From Bacillus sp. FJAT-27264 (GTDB lineage: Bacteria > Bacillota > Bacilli > Paenibacillales > Paenibacillaceae), in the NCBI RefSeq assembly GCF_001682855.1, contig NZ_MAQW01000001.1, positions 775,084-839,083 of the forward strand: DNA of 64,000 bases, read 5' to 3'. Shown in pieces: positions 52,321 through 62,237 of the stretch. Each line of letters begins with the position of its first letter. Position 1 is the first letter of the stretch. The notes beneath the pieces were generated by a model that saw only the letters and a list, made by a program, of their open reading frames with translations, did no database searches and was not told the DNA's origin. The position numbers were made by a program, and so were the translations under genes.

Positions 52321-53757
52321 TTATTTTATTCCGAGATATTCATTGATTCCGCTGACCATACCAGCGGCAACTTTGTTCTGGAAAGCGTCGTTGAATAAAA
52401 GGGCTTCATCGTTCTTGTTGCTCAGGTAGCCAACTTCCAGAAGCACAGCAGGCATCTTTGTTTCCCGTATGACATGGAAATTGCCATAGCGTACACCCCG
52501 GTCGCTTATGCCAGTGGCTTGTATAAGGTATTTATGCATCACGTTTGCCAATGCTTTGCTGGCATCACGTTGATAATAGGTTTCACTTCCGCTCGCCGCG
52601 GAGGATGCACCGCTGTTGGCATGGACGGAGATAAAAAGATCCGCTTTCAGATTGTTCGCCAGCGCTGCACGATCTTTCAGCTCGATAAACGTATCGTCAC
52701 TTCTTGTGAGCACTACGTCAACCTTATTCTCCTTCTTCAACAGGTCGGCAGCCTTCAATACGACAGCCAGGTTAAAGTTCTTCTCATACTTTCCAGTTAC
52801 ACCTACAGCACCTGAATCTTTGGCGCCATGCCCTGCGTCCAGAACAACCAGCTTTCTGCCGTTATTCGCTGGCGGGGTGACAGGATCAGTTGTAGTAGGC
52901 GCATTGAGGTCAATCACCACTAACTTCGAAGTATCGCCTGTAACATTCACACTGTAATTCTTCGAATGGGTCAGATCAATAACAAAGCGGACAACATAAG
53001 GATTCGTATTATAGAGCGAATAGCGAACCCCCAACACATCGGGATAATCTGTGACTGCAAGACTGCCGTTCAGGTTGGAATCAAGGACCTGTCCGGTACT
53101 AAAAGCATTCGAGAAGGTAGCATTCGGCAGATCCACAACAACGCGGTCCGGGCCGGTTACCACAGATACCTTCGGCTCGACTTTGCCATCGACAGCAATG
53201 GTCAAGCGGTTCTCATTAAAGCTCAAACCATTTACCTGGGCCAGATTCGTAGCAGGATCTACAGGAGGTTGCCCATCTCCCGGGTTGCTTGGGTTCTCCG
53301 GCTGGGAACCGTTATCGCCCGGAGCGTTTGGTGTTGTCAATGTTACAATCTTCTGCGAATTGTCCCAATCAACCAGCAGACCAAACTGTTCACTGATGAA
53401 ACGGATCGGCACTAACGTCGTATTACTGCGCAGTAACGGAGCAGTCACCAGGGTGACGTTCTTGTCATCGACAGAAGCTGTTTTCTGATTAACCACCAGC
53501 TTGATCGTCTTGAATGAATCAGAGATGGTTACCGTCTGACTCTTCTGCTCCCAGTCCACCTTGTAGCCAAGATTTTCTGCAATCATTCTTAGCGGGACCA
53601 TAACCGTGCTGTTCACATTTTCAACAGTAGCTCCTTGTTCCGCCGTAATCTCCTTGCCATCCAGAATAATCTTGCTGCCTGTGGCAGCGGCATGTCCTTT
53701 TTCTGGCAAGATCAGTACAAAAAGTAACAGCAACAGCATAAAACCAAATTTCTTCAT
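52321..53757 (-). CDS. N-acetylmuramoyl-L-alanine amidase 1 (AMIN and copper-amine-oxidase-like domains)
   Basis: A 478-residue secreted cell-wall hydrolase cutting the bond between muramic acid and L-Ala. After a signal peptide (ending near HAAATG) comes a copper-amine-oxidase N-terminal-like domain (about 28-140; VENVNSTVMVPLRMIAENLGYKVDWEQ). An AMIN domain follows (about 168-285), then the Amidase_3 catalytic domain. Zn ligands appear in VLDAGHGAKDSGA, in the Glu of EKNFNL and in LFISVHANS; the catalytic Glu is in VLLEVGYLSN. AGGTGGAG precedes the ATG. It is a paralogue of the next gene upstream, with the same domain order. Confidence 0.93.
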   Translation of the reverse strand: MKKFGFMLLLLLFVLILPEKGHAAATGSKIILDGKEITAEQGATVENVNSTVMVPLRMIAENLGYKVDWEQKSQTVTISDSFKTIKLVVNQKTASVDDKNVTLVTAPLLRSNTTLVPIRFISEQFGLLVDWDNSQKIVTLTTPNAPGDNGSQPENPSNPGDGQPPVDPATNLAQVNGLSFNENRLTIAVDGKVEPKVSVVTGPDRVVVDLPNATFSNAFSTGQVLDSNLNGSLAVTDYPDVLGVRYSLYNTNPYVVRFVIDLTHSKNYSVNVTGDTSKLVVIDLNAPTTTDPVTPPANNGRKLVVLDAGHGAKDSGAVGVTGKYEKNFNLAVVLKAADLLKKENKVDVVLTRSDDTFIELKDRAALANNLKADLFISVHANSGASSAASGSETYYQRDASKALANVMHKYLIQATGISDRGVRYGNFHVIRETKMPAVLLEVGYLSNKNDEALLFNDAFQNKVAAGMVSGINEYLGIK

Positions 53758-53921
53758 TCTCCACCTCTAAGAATCTAGTATTCCGCCTGAGAAAGACGTT
53801 CTTGTTGACCTGACGACCAGCAACCTTCGACATCTATTAGACGCCGTCATTCTACAAAAGTTGCGAATATATTCCATAGGGGAACTGAGATTTATAGAAT
53901 CCCTGTGGCCTCAGCCCTAAT

Positions 53922-55484
53922 CTACAGTCCAAGATATTCCTTAATCCCCGCTGCAATCTCTCCCGCAAGGTTATTCTGAAGATCATCTGTATACAGCGCA
54001 GCTTCATTGTCTACATTGGTCAAGTACCCAGCTTCCAGCAGCACGGCGGGCATGCGTGTCTCCCTGGTTACCTGAAGGCTCTTATAGCGGACTCCGTTGT
54101 CCTTAAATCCCGTTCCGGCAAGAAGATGCTTATGCATAATTTGTGCAAAAGGCAAGCTCTCGCTTCGGCTGTAATAGGTCTCACTACCGTTGATTTTGTT
54201 CCAATTCGGAAAAGATGTCTCCAGAGAATTGGCATGCACGGAGAGAAAAAGAGACGCTCCAGCCACCTCGGCAAGCACTACCCGATCTTGCAGCTCCAGG
54301 TGGACATCTTCAGTTCGGGTATACACCACAGTCATTCGTCCATCCTGTTCCAATAGTGCTCCCGCTTTACGGACCACGGCCAAATTAAAGTCCTTTTCCA
54401 AACGGCCCGTGATACTGACCGCCCCCGGTTTAGAACCGCCGTGCCCGGCATCCAGAACGATTACCGGTTTGCCTGTATTCCCAGCTGTTCCACCGCCGTT
54501 CCAGGGAACACCTTGCGTGTTGAGATCGATAGTAACCAAACCGGTGACTTCATCCGTACTTAGTTGGTAAGGCTGACTAACCGCTGTCTGAATGACAAAC
54601 CTTACTATAGAAGGATTGACGCTGAACAAAGCGTACCTGATCTCAGATACGAGCGGGTAGCCGGTCACATCCAGCTTCCCTTGCGGGCTACCGTTACCGG
54701 CCACTCCCTGCTGCAAGCTTCCCGCAAATTCCGGTGCAAAAGCCGCGCCGGGTAAATCTACAATAATGCGTGCCGGATTTTTCATTACCGTTATGCTTGG
54801 TTTGACGCTTCCTTCAACAGCAACTACCAGCTTATTCTCACTAAATACAGCTCCCTTTACCTGCGGCGCACTTGCAAGAGTGCCGTCGCTGCCCGGAACA
54901 GATGCAGCTGAGGAAGGCGTTGGAACGACTGTGCCCGGAATACTCCCCTCCAGATTTCCCGGCGTGGCTGACGGAATCGGAGCTGCGGATGATGGTGTGG
55001 GTGATGGTGTGGGTGATGGTACTGGTGGAGTTGGCGCTCCTCCGGTTAGATAAACGATTTTACTACGGTTGTCCCAACCCACCTTTAGACCAAACTGCTC
55101 ACTAACAAATCGGATGGGTACCAGCACCGTGCCTCCGGTTTGTTTGGGTGCGGCATTCAGATCCAGGTGTACCCCGTCAGCATTAGCTGTTTTGCTGCCT
55201 ACGACAAGTTCTACGCTTTTAAAATCCTGCTTTATGGTCACTTTGCGAGATGTTTGCTCCCACAGTACTTCAAACCCCAAATTCTCTACTACAATCCGTA
55301 TTGGGATCATTACACTTCCGTTCACGTTCTCAATAGCAATTCCTTTAGGCAGTGCAAGTTCTTTATTGTCCAGAACAATTTTACCTTGTCCTTTTCCTGC
55401 CGCGGCAGCAGCATGGATGGACAATGACAGAAACATCATCAGCAGGAAAAGTAGCGAAAATATTAAGCGGGTGGCTCTTCCCAT
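53922..55484 (-). CDS. N-acetylmuramoyl-L-alanine amidase 2 (paralogue of amidase 1)
   Basis: About 520 residues with the same order as amidase 1: signal peptide, copper-amine-oxidase-like domain (VENLGFEVLWEQ), a long Pro/Ser/Thr/Gly linker, AMIN and Amidase_3. Catalytic blocks are VLDAGHGGSKPGAVS, LEKDFNLAVV, LFLSVHANSLET and VLLEAGYLTN. A Thr/Pro-rich stretch of about 50 residues (about 175-225) separates the first two domains and is absent from amidase 1. The ATG of MGRATRL has AAGGAG eight bases upstream; an in-frame start at 55571 gives an unlikely leader. The tandem pair likely arose by duplication. Confidence 0.92.
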   Translation of the reverse strand: MGRATRLIFSLLFLLMMFLSLSIHAAAAAGKGQGKIVLDNKELALPKGIAIENVNGSVMIPIRIVVENLGFEVLWEQTSRKVTIKQDFKSVELVVGSKTANADGVHLDLNAAPKQTGGTVLVPIRFVSEQFGLKVGWDNRSKIVYLTGGAPTPPVPSPTPSPTPSSAAPIPSATPGNLEGSIPGTVVPTPSSAASVPGSDGTLASAPQVKGAVFSENKLVVAVEGSVKPSITVMKNPARIIVDLPGAAFAPEFAGSLQQGVAGNGSPQGKLDVTGYPLVSEIRYALFSVNPSIVRFVIQTAVSQPYQLSTDEVTGLVTIDLNTQGVPWNGGGTAGNTGKPVIVLDAGHGGSKPGAVSITGRLEKDFNLAVVRKAGALLEQDGRMTVVYTRTEDVHLELQDRVVLAEVAGASLFLSVHANSLETSFPNWNKINGSETYYSRSESLPFAQIMHKHLLAGTGFKDNGVRYKSLQVTRETRMPAVLLEAGYLTNVDNEAALYTDDLQNNLAGEIAAGIKEYLGL

Positions 55485-55590
55485 CCTTTTCTCTCCTTTG
55501 ATATTTGGATTCGCGAACTTCCATGACCTTTCAGACGACAGGAACCTTCCAAAAGTTGCCTCTATAGGCAATGAATATATCGATTATAGC

Positions 55591-55632
55591 AAAAAAACTT
55601 CTATTTCCGATGTCGGAAATAGAAGTTTTTGT
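55591..55632 (-). terminator. Terminator after leuD
   Basis: CTTCTATTTCCGA and TCGGAAATAGAAG form a perfect stem with a 2-base loop and T-runs on both sides; on the minus strand TTTTTTTGC follows. It ends the leuCD transcript and isolates the amidase genes. Confidence 0.93.
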
Positions 55633-55690
55633 TAAAATGGCAAAGTTTTAATATAAACTAACATAACTCATAGAATCGTCAGGCAAAGCA

Positions 55691-56293
55691 TTAACCGAAC
55701 AACTTAGCAGCATGACGCTCTTCGTAGGCAGAGATTTCATCCGCATGTTGAAGAGTAAGACCGATATCGTCCAGACCTTGCAGCAGGAACTGGCGACGGT
55801 GCTCATCCAGGTCAAAAGCAATGTTCAAGCCGTGATCATCACTCAGAACCTTATTCTCCAAATCTACGTGCAATTCATAACCATCATATTGAGCCGTCCG
55901 TTGGAACAGATCTTCCACTTGCTCTTCTGACAGCTTGATCGGCAAAATACCGTTCTTGAAGCAGTTATTATAGAAGATATCTGCATAAGACGGAGCAATT
56001 ACCGTCTTGAAGCCATAGTCCATAATTGCCCACGGCGCGTGCTCCCGGGAGGAGCCGCAACCAAAGTTGGCGCGAGAGACCAGGACAGACGCACCTTTAT
56101 AGCGCGGCTTATTCATCTCAAATGACGGATTGTCGTTTCCTTCTTCGTCAAAACGCCATTCGTAGAATAAAAATTGTCCAAATCCAGTCCGTTCAATCCG
56201 TTTCAAAAACTGCTTTGGAATGATAGCATCCGTATCTACATTGACCCGGTCCACCGGTGCAACGATTCCTGTTAATTTTTTAAAAGCTTCCAT
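55691..56293 (-). CDS. leuD: 3-isopropylmalate dehydratase small subunit
   Basis: The small subunit of isopropylmalate isomerase in leucine synthesis, 200 residues. Markers are [20 protein letters not shown], the conserved [18 protein letters not shown] and the later [14 protein letters not shown]. Length matches LeuD (about 200). It follows leuC after about 30 bases and works in complex with it. Confidence 0.96.
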   Translation of the reverse strand: MEAFKKLTGIVAPVDRVNVDTDAIIPKQFLKRIERTGFGQFLFYEWRFDEEGNDNPSFEMNKPRYKGASVLVSRANFGCGSSREHAPWAIMDYGFKTVIAPSYADIFYNNCFKNGILPIKLSEEQVEDLFQRTAQYDGYELHVDLENKVLSDDHGLNIAFDLDEHRRQFLLQGLDDIGLTLQHADEISAYEERHAAKLFG

Positions 56294-56322
56294 GTTAGTT
56301 CCCTCCCGCTTAGATCTGATTC

Positions 56323-57747
56323 TTATGAGCTGACGGCTTCCGTCTTATAGTTCCAGTCACGAATGTCGGTAAAACGACCCTTGATTGCCGCAGCGGCAGC
56401 CATTGCAGGAGATACAAGATGTGTACGTCCCCCACGGCCCTGACGGCCTTCAAAGTTACGGTTGGAGGTCGATGCGCAACGTTGTCCTGGCTGCAGTACA
56501 TCCGGGTTCATCGCAAGGCACATACTGCAGCCTGCTTCACGCCATTCAAAGCCCGCTTCCGTAAATACTTTATCCAGACCTTCTTTTTCCGCCTGCATTT
56601 TAACACGTCCGGAACCTGGAACGACGATAGCCGTTACTTGATCAGATACTTTGTGGCCTTTGGCAACCTGTGCAGCAGCGCGCAGATCCTCAATCCGGCC
56701 GTTGGTGCAAGAGCCGATAAAGACATAGTCGATGCCAATTTCGGAGATTGGAGTACCTGGAATCAGATCCATATATTCAAGTGCTTTTTCAGCAGCTTTA
56801 CGTTCATTTTCAGTGGTGAAATCAGCAGGATTCGGCACAGTTGATGTAATGTCAGTACCCATACCCGGGCTTGTGCCCCAGGTTACTTGTGGAATCAGGG
56901 TCTCTACATCAAAATCAACAATAGTGTCATACGTTGCGCCTTCGTCGCTTACGAGCCCTTTCCAGGTCTCAACTGCAGCGTCATAAGCAGCACCTTGCGG
57001 TACATACTGGCGATCACGCAGGTAATCGAATGTAGTCTGGTCAGGAGCAATCAGACCGGCTCTCGCGCCACCTTCGATCGACATGTTGCAGACAGTCATG
57101 CGCTCTTCCATCGACAGCTCACGAATCGCTTCGCCTGTGTACTCGATAACATAACCTGTAGCAAAGTCAGTACCATATTTAGCGATAACGCCGAGGATCA
57201 TGTCTTTCGCAGTTACGCCAGGATTACGTTTGCCTGTGAAGCGAACTTCCATCGTTTTGGCTTTAGCTTGCTGCAAGCACTGAGTTGCCATTACGTGCTC
57301 TACTTCACTGGTTCCGATACCGAACGCCAGTGCGCCGAATGCGCCGTGTGTGGAAGTATGGCTGTCGCCGCAGACAATCGTTTTACCAGGATGAGTCAGA
57401 CCGATTTCTGGCCCCATAACGTGTACGACACCTTGGTCGATATCATTAAGGTCGAACAGTCTCACGCCGAAATCACGACAGTTCTGGGAAAGCGTGTCGA
57501 TCTGCTGTTTGGAGATCGGGTCTTTGATGTTAAAACGGTCCTTGGTAGGTACGTTGTGGTCCATTGTCGCGAATGTAAGCTCAGGACGACGAACCTTACG
57601 GCCAGCCAGGCGCAGGCCTTCGAAGGCTTGTGGAGAAGTCACTTCGTGAACCAAATGAAGGTCAATATATAGAATGCTAGGCTTGCCTTCTTCCTGATGA
57701 ATAACGTGATTGTCCCAAATTTTCTCAAACATTGTCTTCTTGCTCAT
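56323..57747 (-). CDS. leuC: 3-isopropylmalate dehydratase large subunit
   Basis: Large, iron-sulfur-containing subunit that isomerises 2- to 3-isopropylmalate. In 474 residues the markers are [39 protein letters not shown] [14 protein letters not shown], the first cluster Cys in [14 protein letters not shown] and the others in [11 protein letters not shown]. The ATG of [10 protein letters not shown] follows GAGGTG by six bases; an in-frame start at 57864 would add an unrelated leader. A sigma-A-type promoter lies upstream. Neither leuA nor leuB is adjacent. Confidence 0.96.
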   Translation of the reverse strand: MSKKTMFEKIWDNHVIHQEEGKPSILYIDLHLVHEVTSPQAFEGLRLAGRKVRRPELTFATMDHNVPTKDRFNIKDPISKQQIDTLSQNCRDFGVRLFDLNDIDQGVVHVMGPEIGLTHPGKTIVCGDSHTSTHGAFGALAFGIGTSEVEHVMATQCLQQAKAKTMEVRFTGKRNPGVTAKDMILGVIAKYGTDFATGYVIEYTGEAIRELSMEERMTVCNMSIEGGARAGLIAPDQTTFDYLRDRQYVPQGAAYDAAVETWKGLVSDEGATYDTIVDFDVETLIPQVTWGTSPGMGTDITSTVPNPADFTTENERKAAEKALEYMDLIPGTPISEIGIDYVFIGSCTNGRIEDLRAAAQVAKGHKVSDQVTAIVVPGSGRVKMQAEKEGLDKVFTEAGFEWREAGCSMCLAMNPDVLQPGQRCASTSNRNFEGRQGRGGRTHLVSPAMAAAAAIKGRFTDIRDWNYKTEAVSS

Positions 57748-57811
57748 GAATTTCACCTCATCATTTAATCGTTCATTGGAAGAGAGTGTGGAGTCTCTCT
57801 TGAATGAACTA

Positions 57812-57841
57812 AATATAACATCAGGTTGTTTATTATTCCAA
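57812..57841 (-). promoter_or_regulatory. Probable leuCD promoter
   Basis: On the minus strand TTGGAA (57836-57841) and TATATT (57812-57817) are 18 bases apart, about 65 bases before leuC. No T-box or classical leader terminator is visible in the roughly 170 bases before the gene. Confidence 0.55.
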
Positions 57842-57917
57842 GATATAAAAACTATAGGATTCATAGGCGTGAGCTATAAGCGAGAAAAACCTCTATGTGG
57901 ATCAGTACTCAACGTAC

Positions 57918-57953
57918 AAAAAGGCCCAGCCTGCTTTATATAAGGCTGAACCT
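57918..57953 (-). terminator. Terminator at the end of the ABC/PHP/GDPD operon
   Basis: AAGGTTCAGCCT and AGGCTGGGCCTT pair with one G-T and one mismatch, followed by TTTTTG on the minus strand just past the GDPD-like stop. Confidence 0.82.
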
Positions 57954-57960
57954 TGTATCA

Positions 57961-58716
57961 TTACTGCTGCACACTCTTCTTCAGTTGTACCAGACCTTCC
58001 ACAGCCCGTGTGGTTAGAGAGTCCACACCAAGAGCCGCATAATGCTCCATTAGTGAAACGTCATTGACGGTCCAGACATAGACCTTAAGGCCGTTCGCTT
58101 TGGCTTGCTCGATTAATTCCGGTGTGACGAACTCATGGTAGATATTGATCCCGAAACAGGCTGCAGCCAATGCATCGCTTAATGTCTGTTTCAGGGCTTC
58201 CTCATAGGATCGGTTCAGAAAATGCTCGCTATCAGCGTTCAGCAGCTTCTTCAGCTCTGGATAACGCTGCTGTGCCAGTAAGGCCCGCTCCGCCCCACAG
58301 CCAGACAAGAATATTTGACCCAGCATATCATGCTTATGCACCAAAGCTGCCGCTGCATCAATGGCTTCATCAACTTTTAGATCCAGATTCGCCATTCGGC
58401 CTGAACCTTTAATCAGCAGCAGCAGATCTTCCAGCGTCGAGAAGGTCATCTTTCCCGTCTTGCCGGCATAGTCCACTATCACTTCAACACTCTGAAGCTC
58501 CTTGAAGCTTAATGCTGAGATCTGAATGGTACGGCCATCAACGCTCTGCCAGATATCATCATGAGCCAGAATCGCGATTCCGTCCCGGGTGACCCGGATA
58601 TCATCCTCTATGATATCTGCTCCCAGCCTGATTCCCTCTTCCACAGAGGGTAAAGTGTTGTCTAGCGTATCCATACATCCCGTATGAGCTGTAATCCATG
58701 GAAAATGTCCAGTCAT
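57961..58716 (-). CDS. GDPD-like phosphodiesterase with an altered HR motif
   Basis: A 251-residue TIM-barrel protein of the glycerophosphodiester phosphodiesterase family. It keeps ExD (ADIIEDDIRV) and HD (ILAHDDIW) and the later LKVDEAI and KVYVWTVND segments. However, the usual AHRG is AHTG (Arg replaced by Thr) and the ENT motif is DNT, so catalysis is uncertain. No signal peptide is seen; it would act in the cytosol. It is the last gene of an operon with an ABC importer and a PHP hydrolase, 18 bases after the latter. Confidence 0.85.
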   Translation of the reverse strand: MTGHFPWITAHTGCMDTLDNTLPSVEEGIRLGADIIEDDIRVTRDGIAILAHDDIWQSVDGRTIQISALSFKELQSVEVIVDYAGKTGKMTFSTLEDLLLLIKGSGRMANLDLKVDEAIDAAAALVHKHDMLGQIFLSGCGAERALLAQQRYPELKKLLNADSEHFLNRSYEEALKQTLSDALAAACFGINIYHEFVTPELIEQAKANGLKVYVWTVNDVSLMEHYAALGVDSLTTRAVEGLVQLKKSVQQ

Positions 58717-58734
58717 TTTCTCGGCTCCTTTGCT

Positions 58735-59727
58735 TCAATCGAAATAAACTGCATTGGTAAAGGCAATGATTGTACGCACGCCATTTACCATCCCCCAAAG
58801 CTCAGCCCGAATCCACAGCAAATCTTCATCCGGGATCTCGGCTTCGATCCGCGGAGCATCTGGCGTAATGATTTCCTCAGCCAGTATTCCCTTGTTGCTG
58901 TCCAGCTTCAGTGTATAACGCTGATCTTCCAACTTCCAGTGACCCTTACGCACCTGGAAATCTGCCGACACAGCGGCAACAGATGTGCTTCCAGACGCTC
59001 TGCCTCCCGGCACAGCACTACCGATACCGTAAGTAGTCCCGCGCGAAGTCACTTCAAGCTCAAGCAGCGGCCCGAGCGTAACAGTGGCACGGCCAGCTGA
59101 TAAGGCCCGTACTGCCTTCGCGGTGACAGACGCATCCCCTTCTTCTAGCTGAAGATAGGTTACGGATAACGGATCGTCCACCCGGTCCTGATGATGCCAA
59201 TCGCGTCCGGACGTCGCGGCAATCCGGTAGCCTTCATTCAGCTTCTCCGTCCATAGCCGGTACGCACGGATGTTATTATTTTTCACAGGTGCGAACGTTG
59301 TTGACCATACCTCAATATAATCAATGTCATTCCAGTCACTAATTTCAAATTCCCAATAACAGCCTGTACACATCGGACTACCGGCGCGGAACGGATGTGC
59401 CATTCCGGCAAGACCGCCCCGTTCATGAACACGTGCAAGTCCGGCATGGATATCACCCGGGCCGACCGGTCTCCAGTCGAGGAATTCATCCAGACCGATC
59501 GTCACCATATGACCGAAGAACGTAGTCCATTCCATCCCCGATATGATCGAAATCCCTATCTCGCGTTCAATGTCTTCTTTACCCGCAAGCCCTGTCATCG
59601 TGTTATGATCCGTCAATGCGATGCAGTCGAAGCCAAGATTTTTGGCCCCTGCTGCAAGCTCAGCCAGCGATTGCCGGCCGTCGCTGTGGAATGTATGTGT
59701 GTGCAGCTCGCAGGCTCCCCATTTCAT
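58735..59727 (-). CDS. PHP-domain metallohydrolase (CehA-like)
   Basis: About 330 residues with a PHP-type metal site: ELHTHTFHSDG (His-x-His), ALTDHNTMTG, ISGMEWTTFFGHM, GMAHPFR and TSGRDWHHQ. These match CehA/McbA-type phosphoesterases. The C-terminal third is beta-rich. The ATG of MKWGACELH follows GAGGAGGG and overlaps the stop of the small gene before it (ATGA), so the two are coupled. An in-frame upstream start at 59814 would overlap that gene more. Probably acts on a phosphate ester or phosphonate taken up by the linked ABC importer. Confidence 0.87.
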   Translation of the reverse strand: MKWGACELHTHTFHSDGRQSLAELAAGAKNLGFDCIALTDHNTMTGLAGKEDIEREIGISIISGMEWTTFFGHMVTIGLDEFLDWRPVGPGDIHAGLARVHERGGLAGMAHPFRAGSPMCTGCYWEFEISDWNDIDYIEVWSTTFAPVKNNNIRAYRLWTEKLNEGYRIAATSGRDWHHQDRVDDPLSVTYLQLEEGDASVTAKAVRALSAGRATVTLGPLLELEVTSRGTTYGIGSAVPGGRASGSTSVAAVSADFQVRKGHWKLEDQRYTLKLDSNKGILAEEIITPDAPRIEAEIPDEDLLWIRAELWGMVNGVRTIIAFTNAVYFD

Positions 59728-60197
59728 TGCGTACCCTCCTCTTCCAGCCAGACCTTTAGTGTATAATCGCAGACATCGGTCACAATCGCATGCAGGCTTA
59801 AAGTGACCTCCCACATACCAGGTATGATCTCACCCTGCACTAGTCCCGGAGTGGCCTCATGCCGCGATAGGATATGCAGTTGCTCACGGTCATGCCGGTG
59901 AGCGGCCCCGCGATGTCCGTCAGGGGCATCGACAGATACGGTGATTAGATTTTGCAGCGGCAGATAGGACTGCCAGCGTGCTTTTGCCTGCTCCAAATAT
60001 TCAGCCTCAAAATAGGTGTCGATTCCCTGCTCGATCAGCAGCCTAGCCTTCTCTTGATCTTCTAAATACTTGGGCCCGTAAGTGAAATGAACGGCGAGCC
60101 GCTCTGCGCCATTTGGAACAAAGAAACGGTACACAATATGCGATTTGGAGCCTGCGGGAGTTACTTTCCCTTGCGTGTCTACGAGAATAATCTTCAT
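59724..60197 (-). CDS. Small beta-rich protein preceding the PHP hydrolase
   Basis: A 157-residue protein that resembles the N-terminal beta-sandwich found fused to some CehA-like proteins: strands such as SHIVYRFFVPNGAERLAVHFTY and the ending GMWEVTLSLHAIVTDVCDYTLKVWLE. No signal peptide is seen. Its start overlaps the permease stop and its stop overlaps the PHP start, each by four bases. It is probably a separate partner of the PHP enzyme; I do not know a precise function. Confidence 0.75.
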   Translation of the reverse strand: MKIILVDTQGKVTPAGSKSHIVYRFFVPNGAERLAVHFTYGPKYLEDQEKARLLIEQGIDTYFEAEYLEQAKARWQSYLPLQNLITVSVDAPDGHRGAAHRHDREQLHILSRHEATPGLVQGEIIPGMWEVTLSLHAIVTDVCDYTLKVWLEEEGTQ

Positions 60198-61039
60198 GAT
60201 GAACGCATTCCTTCTTCTTTAATCATTGAGCGAATATAGAAATAACCGACAAACGAACACATCAGGAAGGTGAAAAATGCAGTTGCTGCGGCAAGCTGAC
60301 GATCCTGGAATACCCCGAAGATCTGCTCCATCGAGACCCCAAGCATCTGTGGCGCATTAGGTCCGATCAGAAACGGTGCCGTAAACGAGCCGATCACACC
60401 CATGAATACAAAGGTGGAGGCAACCAGCAGTGTTTTGAACGTCAATGGAAGGATCAGTTTGAAAAAAATACGGAGCTTCCCTGCACCCACATCCTTGGCA
60501 CTTTCAATTACGGAATTCGGTACGGCGGATAAGGCTGAACCTAGAAGCATTGTGGTGAACGGGATGTTGAACCATAGATTTGCGATAATAATCCCCTTCA
60601 TATCGAAAATAATCCGCGGGAAGCTTTCAGACCCAAAGTGATAGAGTATCCGCGCCGCCCAGCCCCGATTGCCCAGCAATTGAATTAGACCGTAGGTAGC
60701 AATGACGGAAGGAATAAAGATCGGAATCATATACATCCGCCGAATCCAGTTGACCGCCATGCCCTGATTAAAGCGCATATACACAGCCAGTACATAGCTA
60801 ATGACCAGGACCAGCAGTGTGGAAACAATCGTCACCTCTAGCGTAAAAATAATATTCGAGCGCATCAGTTTATCAGTGAACAGATACTTATAATTGGACA
60901 AGTCGTAACCGCCGCTGTGATTCGTGAGACTTTCCTTCAAAGATCCCAGAATCGGCAGCACAACGATCAGCACCAGAATGAGAAAGGAAGGGAGGACCAG
61001 GGAAATCCCCAGCAGCCCCCTTCTTGCTTGTTTACTCAT
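60194..61039 (-). CDS. ABC transporter permease (PotB/PhnU-like)
   Basis: A 281-residue membrane subunit with about six helices; the first is LVLPSFLILVLIVVLPILGS. The coupling loop is ESAKDVGAGKLRIFFKLILPL. It resembles permeases for iron, polyamines or 2-aminoethylphosphonate. It pairs with the permease at the right edge of the window and overlaps its neighbours by four bases on each side. Confidence 0.9.
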   Translation of the reverse strand: MSKQARRGLLGISLVLPSFLILVLIVVLPILGSLKESLTNHSGGYDLSNYKYLFTDKLMRSNIIFTLEVTIVSTLLVLVISYVLAVYMRFNQGMAVNWIRRMYMIPIFIPSVIATYGLIQLLGNRGWAARILYHFGSESFPRIIFDMKGIIIANLWFNIPFTTMLLGSALSAVPNSVIESAKDVGAGKLRIFFKLILPLTFKTLLVASTFVFMGVIGSFTAPFLIGPNAPQMLGVSMEQIFGVFQDRQLAAATAFFTFLMCSFVGYFYIRSMIKEEGMRSS

Positions 61040-62205
61040 TGAGCAGCAACTTCACTTTGCCATTTTTTATTGATTTCTTTGCCCAGGTCGCCAAGGTTAA
61101 AGGTACGGTAGCCTTCCGAAGCACCTTTGAAGGAATCCTGAATCTCCTGCGGCATGTTGCTCAGCTTGATGCCCGGGAAGCCGTGCATTTTGTTGACAAT
61201 TTCAGTCTGAGCTTCAGGCGAAACGACGAAGTCGAGGAATTTGTATACTGCGTCTTTCTTCTCCGACAGCTTCGGTACCATCAGGTAAGTCGGTCCGCCG
61301 TTGAAGCCCGGTGTAATCTGTTGCATTTTTGTTGTTGCCGGAAGCTGACCCTTGGAGATTTGATCAAGTACCATATCAGACCAGGCCGGAATCATATCCA
61401 CTTCTCCGCTAGCCAAGAGATCAAGTGTACCTTGGTTTTTCTTAGGATAGATGCCTTTGCCATATACGTATTTGCCCAGATCCTTCAAGAGGTCGATCCC
61501 TTGACCCCACTGGCTCATGATGCTTGGATCAGAGTTATGAATGGCCTCTTCAGGCAAGAATTTATAGAGGGCTGTAGTTACGAAGGAGCTGCCTGCGCCG
61601 CCGGTGGATGGATCATTGTAAGCGAATTTTTCCGGATTTTTACGAATCCAGTCATACAGCTCGTCCAGCGTCTTCGGCGCGTCTTTCACTTTGTCGCTGT
61701 TATACGCCAGCAGTACCGCGGAAGCACGATAAGGAATAGCCAGGCTCGAGACATCTTTCAGGGTATTCTCATCCACATTTTTCAGGTTAGGAATGCTGTT
61801 CTCGCTGAGCGTATCCCAGATGTCATCGTTCTTGCCTTTGTTGACGGAATCAATGCCGTCCTCATACAGGTCGATGTCGCCTGAGCCTTTATTCGCCTGC
61901 TTGGCAGCCAGAATGCGGTCATAGGTAGGCTGAGCACCTGTGCCTGAAGCGACATATACCGGCTTGACCTTGATATCCGGGTTCTTCGCTTCGAACATTG
62001 GAATCAGCGTTTTCCAGAGATCGTCAACGTTCTGGGAACCTGTGTAATAGAAAGAGAATTCCGTCGTCTTGGCAGCAGGCTCAGCCGTAGCGCCATTACC
62101 GGCAGCAGCTGAATCATTGCTATTCTTGTCTCCACATCCTGCGAGTAAAGATCCGACCAGAACCAAACTTGTCAAAAGGGTGAATGCTGTTTTCTTGTTA
62201 GACAT
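61036..62205 (-). CDS. ABC transporter substrate-binding lipoprotein (PotD/AfuA-like)
   Basis: A 389-residue lipoprotein with a lipobox (SLLAGCGDK) and a type II binding-protein fold: FYYTGSQNVDDLWKTLIPMFE, AWSDMVLDQISKGQLPA and VYKFLDFVVSPEAQTEIVNK. It is followed without a gap by the permease gene. The ligand is not clear; the operon partners suggest a phosphate ester or phosphonate. AAGGAGGAAAA precedes the ATG. Confidence 0.9.
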   Translation of the reverse strand: MSNKKTAFTLLTSLVLVGSLLAGCGDKNSNDSAAAGNGATAEPAAKTTEFSFYYTGSQNVDDLWKTLIPMFEAKNPDIKVKPVYVASGTGAQPTYDRILAAKQANKGSGDIDLYEDGIDSVNKGKNDDIWDTLSENSIPNLKNVDENTLKDVSSLAIPYRASAVLLAYNSDKVKDAPKTLDELYDWIRKNPEKFAYNDPSTGGAGSSFVTTALYKFLPEEAIHNSDPSIMSQWGQGIDLLKDLGKYVYGKGIYPKKNQGTLDLLASGEVDMIPAWSDMVLDQISKGQLPATTKMQQITPGFNGGPTYLMVPKLSEKKDAVYKFLDFVVSPEAQTEIVNKMHGFPGIKLSNMPQEIQDSFKGASEGYRTFNLGDLGKEINKKWQSEVAAQ

Positions 62206-62237
62206 GAACTATTTTCCTCCTTGAGTGTTTGCTCATT

